From contig JBASWO010000108.1 in assembly GCA_049276515.1 (NCBI GenBank), positions 1-10,468 on the forward strand: a DNA stretch of 10,468 bases, in the 5' to 3' direction. The notes beneath the pieces were generated by a model. It had not been told where the DNA came from. It was given only the letters and a program-made list of their open reading frames with translations, and searched no databases. Source of the stretch: JAATFY01 sp049276515 (GTDB lineage Bacteria; Pseudomonadota; Alphaproteobacteria; UBA9219). The translations under genes and the position numbers were made by a program. Below are positions 6,416-10,468 of this stretch, one piece after another (positions within the stretch are counted from its first letter, which is position 1; every line of letters starts with the position of its first letter).

Positions 6416-6730
6416 ATGAATATATATTTGACGGATATGGAAGGTAAAGAACACGAGCTTCTGGCAACAGAAGAATGGAGTGTCATGGAGATTATCCGTG
6501 AGGGTGGTATCCCCATTTTAGCTCAATGCGGTGGTTCGTGTGCCTGTGCAACATGTCATGTCTATATTGCAGAAGAATGGAAATCACGTATTCCGGAGCC
6601 CAATGAAGAAGAAATTGGTATGCTTGATGGAGCTTTCGATGTGAATGAAGATTCACGTTTGGCTTGCCAGATTATCTTTAATAAGAATTTGGATGGCCTA
6701 AAAATTAAGCTAGCTCCTGGTTCGATTTAA
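6416..6730 (+). CDS. [2Fe-2S] ferredoxin, adrenodoxin type
   Basis: 104-residue soluble electron carrier. The cluster ligands follow the adrenodoxin/FdVI spacing: C38-x5-C44-x2-C47 in CGGSCACATCHVY, and C84 in RLACQI. C42 lies between the first two ligands and is not expected to bind the cluster; such a cysteine is common in bacterial members. The protein is acidic around 53-80 (EEW...PEPNEEE...DVNEDS), as expected for docking to a basic partner. The reductase gene 31 bp upstream is its obvious partner. Possible clients include a cytochrome P450, Fe-S cluster assembly or an oxygenase; none is encoded adjacent, and no isc/hsc genes flank it. The ATG has no clear Shine-Dalgarno sequence, only GAGC 10-13 bases upstream, so translation may depend on coupling to the upstream gene. 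The zeta gene follows after 15 bp. Confidence 0.95.
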   Translation: MNIYLTDMEGKEHELLATEEWSVMEIIREGGIPILAQCGGSCACATCHVYIAEEWKSRIPEPNEEEIGMLDGAFDVNEDSRLACQIIFNKNLDGLKIKLAPGSI

Positions 6731-6745
6731 ACGACGGAGGATAAA

Positions 6746-7057
6746 ATGTCTGATTTTGAAGATCGCGGTAAAGCTTTCGAAAAAAAATTCGAAATGGATG
6801 AAGAAAAGGAATTTAAAGCTAGTAGTCGTGCGGCCAAACAGTTTGGTTTATGGATCGCGCATCAGCTAGGCATGGAAGGGGCTGAGGCCGAAAACTATGC
6901 CGGCAAAGCTGTCGAGCTTGTAATCAAGAGCCGTGATGAATTGCTGAATTTAGCCAGCAAGGATCTGCAGGAAAAAGGGCTGGAAGTGAGCCGTCATCGC
7001 TTAGAAAAAGAGATGAATATTTTATACACTGCAGCGCGCAAACAGATCAGCGCTTAA
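6746..7057 (+). CDS. F1-ATPase inhibitor zeta-type protein (DUF1476)
   Basis: 103 residues, the normal length for the alphaproteobacterial DUF1476 family, whose Paracoccus member is the zeta subunit that blocks ATP hydrolysis by F1-ATPase through its N-terminal segment. Family marks are visible: FEDRGKAFEKKFEMDEEKEFKA at 4-25, ARG/Lys-rich SRAAKQFGLWIAHQLG (27-42), AENYAGKAVE and the C-terminal EVSRHRLEKEMNILYTAARKQI. It is highly charged and helical, with no cysteine or membrane segment. GGAGG lies five bases before the ATG, the best ribosome site in this operon. It is the last gene of the reductase-ferredoxin cluster. Co-transcription with a redox pair rather than with atp genes is noted, but a functional link is only inferred. 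Confidence 0.93.
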   Translation: MSDFEDRGKAFEKKFEMDEEKEFKASSRAAKQFGLWIAHQLGMEGAEAENYAGKAVELVIKSRDELLNLASKDLQEKGLEVSRHRLEKEMNILYTAARKQISA

Positions 7058-7085
7058 CCTTAAAGTAGCTTCAAATTCAAATAGC

Positions 7086-7119
7086 TGTGGATAAGTACTC
7101 ACGTCTTGAGTTATCCACC
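7086..7119. promoter_or_regulatory. Facing pair of DnaA-box-like sites
   Basis: TGTGGATAA at 7086-7094 is the exact reverse complement of the DnaA box TTATCCACA. TTATCCACC at 7111-7119 matches 8 of 9 in forward orientation. They are 16 bp apart and the inner bases (ACTCA / TGAGT) extend the inverted repeat. AT-rich stretches lie on both sides (7067-7084, 7185-7213). No T run follows on either strand, so a terminator reading is less good. It could be a DnaA-regulated promoter region, a DnaA titration site, or part of an origin; only two boxes are seen, which is few for an origin. Confidence 0.45.
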
Positions 7120-7211
7120 GCGAAACTATATTGCGCCCTTTACAACCTTAAAATGGGAAGTTATGCTTCAAAATAGGTAGTATGAATTGATTTTTTGAGT
7201 CTTAATAATAT

Positions 7212-7442
7212 ATGCGAATAGGGCGAAATCGTATGGGCGATATGGATTTAACACCGACTTCCTTAGAATTTAATGAGCTGGAATCGCGCTTTGGTCGCGA
7301 CAACGCCATTTCCATTTTGCGCACCCTAGAACAATTCGAAGGCATCGTTGAAGCACGCGTTACCAGGCTTTCCAATGAAGACCGCCTTAAAAATGTTTTC
7401 CGTTTGATGAGGGAAAACATGCGGTATCAAACCCGTCACTAA
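7212..7442 (+). CDS. Unrecognised small protein, first of a coupled pair
   Basis: 76 codons from ATG 7212; I do not recognise the family. The protein is hydrophilic and rich in Arg and Glu, probably mostly helical (FNELESRFGRDNAISILRTLEQFEG..., EDRLKNVFRLMRENMRY), with no signal peptide, cysteine or membrane segment. The start is uncertain: ATG 7212 has no ribosome site and sits inside the AT-rich TTAATAATATATG, whereas ATG 7233 (AGGG nine bases upstream) and ATG 7242 (GGGC four bases upstream) look better supported, giving 69 or 66 residues. Its stop TAA is followed directly by the GTG of the next frame, so the two are probably translated together. Confidence 0.6.
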   Translation: MRIGRNRMGDMDLTPTSLEFNELESRFGRDNAISILRTLEQFEGIVEARVTRLSNEDRLKNVFRLMRENMRYQTRH

Positions 7443-7766
7443 GTGTCCGCCATGCTTTATGATGAACTGCACCAATGCTATGGATCTCGTATCGCAAAGC
7501 GCGTGCAGTCTGCGTTAAGCGCGGAAGAATTTAGTCAAATTGACGTTGCCGATTTGCCCGAATATTTGACGGCTCGTGCTGAAGCTGCACATCGGCAATA
7601 TCAGACCTCTCTCGAAAATCCCTTCGTCAATGACGAAAAGAAATCATCCAACAATACAGATGCTTTGTGCCGTGCTTGGCGTGAAGCAGAAGATTTATCT
7701 TATCTCATCAATGTAGCGGGCGAAGTTAACGCCAATGTTCAGCTCAAGCTGGTCAATCACCGCTAA
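7443..7766 (+). CDS. Unrecognised small protein, second of a coupled pair
   Basis: 107 codons if it starts at GTG 7443, which touches the preceding TAA; 104 if it starts at ATG 7452. Neither start has a good ribosome site, which fits re-initiation after the upstream gene. No family recognised. The N-terminal half (MLYDELHQCYGSRIAKRVQSALSAEEFSQIDVADLP) and the C-terminal half (ALCRAWREAEDLSYLINVAGEVNANVQLKLV) look helical, joined by a polar linker (NDEKKSSNNT). There are two cysteines (residues 13 and 76), no signal peptide and no membrane segment. It ends five bp before the stop codon of convergent purB. Confidence 0.65.
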   Translation: MSAMLYDELHQCYGSRIAKRVQSALSAEEFSQIDVADLPEYLTARAEAAHRQYQTSLENPFVNDEKKSSNNTDALCRAWREAEDLSYLINVAGEVNANVQLKLVNHR

Positions 7767-7771
7767 ACTAC

Positions 7772-9088
7772 TTATTTTCCGCTTTCCAAGACACGTTTCC
7801 ATATCGTCTTAGCGTGCCTGATATAAAATTTCTGATCAAAGCAAGCAGCCAAATCTTTTGGCTTTACATGCTTTTGAATTGTTTTGTCGGCTTTCAGGCG
7901 ATCCGCAAAGTTAGTTTTCTTACCTTTTTGCAAATCATTCCAGAGTGCCATCGCATTTGACTGAACAATTTTATAAGATTGTTCGCGGCTTATGCCGGCT
8001 TGGGTAAGAGCAAGCAACACGCGTTGCGAGAAATGAAGGCCACCCAGCGAGTCGAGGTTTTCTTTAATCCGACCTTTATAAATAGTCATATTGCTGATCA
8101 TGCCGGTAAGGCGTGTGAGTGCAAAATCGAGAGCTATTGTTGCATCAGGTCCAAAGACGCGTTCAACAGCTGAATGTGAGATATCACGTTCATGCCAAAG
8201 AGCCACATTTTCAAGGGCAGGGGTAACAGCGCCGCGCACGATACGCGCAAGGCCTGTGAGGTTTTCCGACAAAATAGGATTGCGCTTATGAGGCATAGCG
8301 CTCGAGCCTTTTTGACCTTTACCAAAGGGCTCTTCAGCTTCTCTTACTTCACTGCGTTGCAAATGGCGAACTTCAATCGCTAAATTCTCAATTGAGCTTG
8401 CGATGACGCCAAGGACAGAAAAGAACATGGCGTGCCGATCGCGTGGGATCACTTGCGTTGAGATGGGTTCCACAGATAAGCCCATTTGTTTCGCCACATG
8501 AGCTTCAACAGCAGGGTCAACAGTTGCAAAGGTGCCGACGGGTCCTGAGATAGCGCAGGTTGCAACATCATCGCGCGCCGCTTGCAAGCGCTTTTTAGCG
8601 CGGGCAAAAGCCGCATAATGTGTCGCCAGTTTTAAGCCAAAGCTTGTGGGTTCAGCATGAATGCCATGGCTTCTGCCAATGGTGATGACATCTAAATTTT
8701 CTTCAACGCGCTTTTTGAGTGCTTTCAAAACACCATCAATATCTTTGAGAAGTAAATCAGCGGCTTGTTTTAGCTGGACAGCGAAAGCGGTGTCGAGAAC
8801 ATCGCTTGAAGTCATGCCTTGATGTACAAAGCGCGCATCGGGTCCGATATATTCGGCTAGATTTGTAAGAAAGGCCAAAACATCATGCCGTGTCTCTTTT
8901 TCAATCTCATCGATACGCTTGATATTCCATTTACCTTTTTTCCAGATATTTTTAGCTGCTGAGGCTGGAATGATACCTAGCTTTGCCATGGCATCGCAGG
9001 CGTGGGCTTCAATTTCAAACCAGATACGCAGCTTGTTTTCGGGTTCCCATATGGTGGCCATTTCGGGGCGGGAATAGCGCGGAATCAT
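7772..9088 (-). CDS. purB: Adenylosuccinate lyase
   Basis: 438 residues, typical of the Bacillus-type PurB. It cleaves SAICAR to AICAR and adenylosuccinate to AMP, releasing fumarate, in purine synthesis; it works as a cytosolic tetramer. Key features are the N-terminal MIPRYSRPEM with R4/Y5, H68 in TRHDVLAF, TSSDVLDT (93-100), H141 in GRSHGIHAEPT, and the fumarase/aspartase superfamily signature GSSAMPHKRNP (261-271) with the mobile-loop serines 262-263. The histidine positions coincide with those recalled for the B. subtilis enzyme. AGGA lies nine bases before the ATG. It converges on the two small genes at left (5-bp gap) and diverges from the exported protein gene at right (111 bp). Nothing unusual in the protein. 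Confidence 0.97.
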   Translation of the reverse strand: MIPRYSRPEMATIWEPENKLRIWFEIEAHACDAMAKLGIIPASAAKNIWKKGKWNIKRIDEIEKETRHDVLAFLTNLAEYIGPDARFVHQGMTSSDVLDTAFAVQLKQAADLLLKDIDGVLKALKKRVEENLDVITIGRSHGIHAEPTSFGLKLATHYAAFARAKKRLQAARDDVATCAISGPVGTFATVDPAVEAHVAKQMGLSVEPISTQVIPRDRHAMFFSVLGVIASSIENLAIEVRHLQRSEVREAEEPFGKGQKGSSAMPHKRNPILSENLTGLARIVRGAVTPALENVALWHERDISHSAVERVFGPDATIALDFALTRLTGMISNMTIYKGRIKENLDSLGGLHFSQRVLLALTQAGISREQSYKIVQSNAMALWNDLQKGKKTNFADRLKADKTIQKHVKPKDLAACFDQKFYIRHAKTIWKRVLESGK

Positions 9089-9199
9089 TAGGTAATATCC
9101 TGTCGAAAGTTAGATGATATTTTGTAGCATCCTTTTGCCATTCCGCCTACTATCCCGCAAGTTATCCATGTTTGTGCTTTAAACCCATGGAGGGGTGAT

Positions 9200-9559
9200 A
9201 TGCGCGCAGTTTATGTTCTTTTGGCCTTACTTATGTCGATCACAACCGCCACAGCCGGTGAAGTTACGGTAGCCAATGGCCAAGCTACTTGGAGATCAAC
9301 CCAATGTGTACAGCCAACGACACCTCCCTCTTTACTGGAAGCTGACCGTCTTTCACCTGCCAATGATATGAATGTACTTGTCACGCAATATAACGAGTAT
9401 GTGAAGCTGATGCGCATCTACATGGATTGCATGAGCAATGAGGCTCAAAATGATGCCAATGCGACGAGCAATGCCATTGTTGCTTCTGCCCAGGCCGCAT
9501 TGAACGACACACAGAAGAATGTGGATGTGTTGGGTGCGCCTTTTAAGAAAAAACCTTAA
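9200..9559 (+). CDS. Small exported protein of unknown function
   Basis: 119 residues beginning with a signal peptide (MRAVYVLLALLMSITTATAG, cleavage likely after TATA, residue 19). The mature part of ~100 residues has two cysteines (C36, C77) that could form a disulfide in the periplasm, a helical middle (NDMNVLVTQYNEYVKLMRIYMDCMS), an Asn/Ala-rich stretch (81-106) and a basic end KKKP. No family recognised. GGAGGGG lies four bases before the ATG, so translation should be strong. nadE begins 26 bp downstream on the same strand, so they probably share a transcript starting in the gap that also serves purB in the other direction. Confidence 0.78.
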   Translation: MRAVYVLLALLMSITTATAGEVTVANGQATWRSTQCVQPTTPPSLLEADRLSPANDMNVLVTQYNEYVKLMRIYMDCMSNEAQNDANATSNAIVASAQAALNDTQKNVDVLGAPFKKKP

Positions 9560-9585
9560 TTCTTAAATCGTAAGGAGACGTCTCA

Positions 9586-10468
9586 ATGCCGGAGAAGTTG
9601 TCGCTTGCTTTAGCACAACTCAACCCGACTGTTGGTGACATATCCGGCAATCTTGGAAAGCTGCGCACAGCCCGTAAGCAAGCTGCAGCTCAAGGTGCGC
9701 ATCTGATTATGACCTCGGAGCTTTTTGTCTCCGCTTATCCGCCCGAAGATCTCGTTTTAAAGCCCAGTTTTCAAAATGCTGTTCATAAGGCCGTTGAGGC
9801 TTTAGCGCGTGAAACAGCTGATGGTGGTCCTGCCATATTGCTTGGCACACCCTGGCGTGAAGATGACAAGCTTTATAATGCAATGCTTCTATTAAGCGAA
9901 GGTCGCATCGCAGGAAAAACATTTAAGCGCGACCTTCCTAATTACGGCCCCTTTGATGAGAAGCGCGTCTTCACATCCTGGCAGATGCCAGAGCCCATTA
10001 GTTTTCGGGGCATACGGTTGGGGGTGATGATTTGTGAGGATATGTGGACGCCAACGGTTGCGCGTATTCTGAAAGATCGCGGTGCTCAAATCTTTTTGGT
10101 GCCAAACGGCAGTCCCTTTGAGGTCGGAAAAATGGATGATCGCCGCTTTTTAGCGGAAGCTCGCATCAAAGAAAGTCGGTTGCCTCTTGTCTATATCCAT
10201 CAAGTGGGCGGGCAAGATGAGTTGGTTTTTGATGGGGCATCCTTTGTTCTAGATGCTGAAGGCAAGTGTGCTGTGCAGGCTGCGTCCTGGGATGAAGATT
10301 TTATTCTAACGCATTGGACAATAACGGCAGATAGCTGCCAGCCTGAAGCAGGGGTTATGAAAACAATCCCACATGGCGAATCGGCCATTTACAACGCTCT
10401 TTTGCTCGGTTTAAGGGATTATGTGGGCAAAAATGGCTTCCCCGGAGTCGTTTTGGGCATGTCTGGGG
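9586..10468 (+). CDS. nadE: Glutamine-dependent NAD+ synthetase, N-terminal part (partial, runs off right edge)
   Basis: The frame stays open to the edge: 294 codons of a protein normally ~550-680 residues. The visible part is the glutaminase domain of nitrilase fold, which makes ammonia from glutamine and channels it to the synthetase domain that converts deamido-NAD to NAD. The catalytic triad is present: E45 in TSELF, K114 in TFKRDLPNYG, C150 in GVMICEDMW. QVGGQDELVFDG (206-217) is typical of the family. The last residues, VVLGMSG (288-294), are the start of the synthetase's pyrophosphate-binding SGG loop, so the ATP-binding domain lies just beyond the window. AAGGAG lies eight bases before the ATG and is partly covered by the palindrome GAGACGTCTC (9575-9584). 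Confidence 0.96.
   Translation, partial: MPEKLSLALAQLNPTVGDISGNLGKLRTARKQAAAQGAHLIMTSELFVSAYPPEDLVLKPSFQNAVHKAVEALARETADGGPAILLGTPWREDDKLYNAMLLLSEGRIAGKTFKRDLPNYGPFDEKRVFTSWQMPEPISFRGIRLGVMICEDMWTPTVARILKDRGAQIFLVPNGSPFEVGKMDDRRFLAEARIKESRLPLVYIHQVGGQDELVFDGASFVLDAEGKCAVQAASWDEDFILTHWTITADSCQPEAGVMKTIPHGESAIYNALLLGLRDYVGKNGFPGVVLGMSG

Noticed and set aside
6401..6460. Direct repeat ACACGAGCTT before and inside the ferredoxin gene
   Set aside because: Two 10-bp copies 50 bp apart, one in coding sequence where it encodes ordinary family residues; probably chance.
7086..7119. Intrinsic terminator for the zeta operon
   Set aside because: The inverted repeat has a long imperfect inner part and is not followed by a T run on either strand, while both arms match the DnaA box closely.
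9162..9170. TTATCCATG as another DnaA box
   Set aside because: It is a single site, with mismatches at the important final positions, alone in the purB gap.

Overview
The window is ordinary chromosomal DNA of moderate GC content, and it most likely comes from an alphaproteobacterium. The main evidence is a small F1-ATPase inhibitor (zeta/DUF1476) protein, a family characteristic of Alphaproteobacteria, supported by a 60-residue protein resembling an alphaproteobacterial DUF6898-type family. The finer lineage is not resolved. Nothing suggests a phage, transposon, CRISPR array or integrative element. Genes are densely packed, several are tail-to-tail, and the largest gap is 228 bp.

Layout from left to right. 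Positions 1-1337 hold two minus-strand Sel1-type repeat genes, the second cut by the left edge. Positions 1412-3105 are a minus-strand operon: malate dehydrogenase (mdh), then a CADD-type di-metal oxidase predicted to make p-aminobenzoate for folate, closed by a strong intrinsic terminator. Diverging from mdh is a secreted FAS1 (fasciclin) protein (3230-4033). It abuts, with no gap, a small conserved minus-strand gene (4034-4216). A crotonase-fold enzyme without the usual hydratase glutamates follows (4327-5109), then a 228-bp gap with short repeats. Next is a plus-strand cluster of a thioredoxin-reductase-like ferredoxin-NADP reductase, an adrenodoxin-type [2Fe-2S] ferredoxin and the zeta protein (5338-7057). 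A 154-bp gap carries a facing pair of DnaA-box-like 9-mers. Two unrecognised small genes joined stop-to-start (7212-7766) converge on purB (7772-9088, minus strand). Diverging from purB are a small exported protein (9200-9559) and the 5' part of glutamine-dependent NAD synthetase nadE, which runs off the right edge.

Most identifiable genes serve central metabolism: TCA cycle (mdh), purine synthesis (purB), NAD synthesis (nadE), a folate precursor (CADD-like) and electron transfer (reductase plus ferredoxin). The most notable item is the CADD-like gene. It keeps all six metal ligands and the tyrosine and lysine reported as consumed or needed in the chlamydial enzyme, so it predicts a non-canonical route to p-aminobenzoate in this organism. 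The ferredoxin system a few kb away could be its reductant, but that is only a hypothesis.
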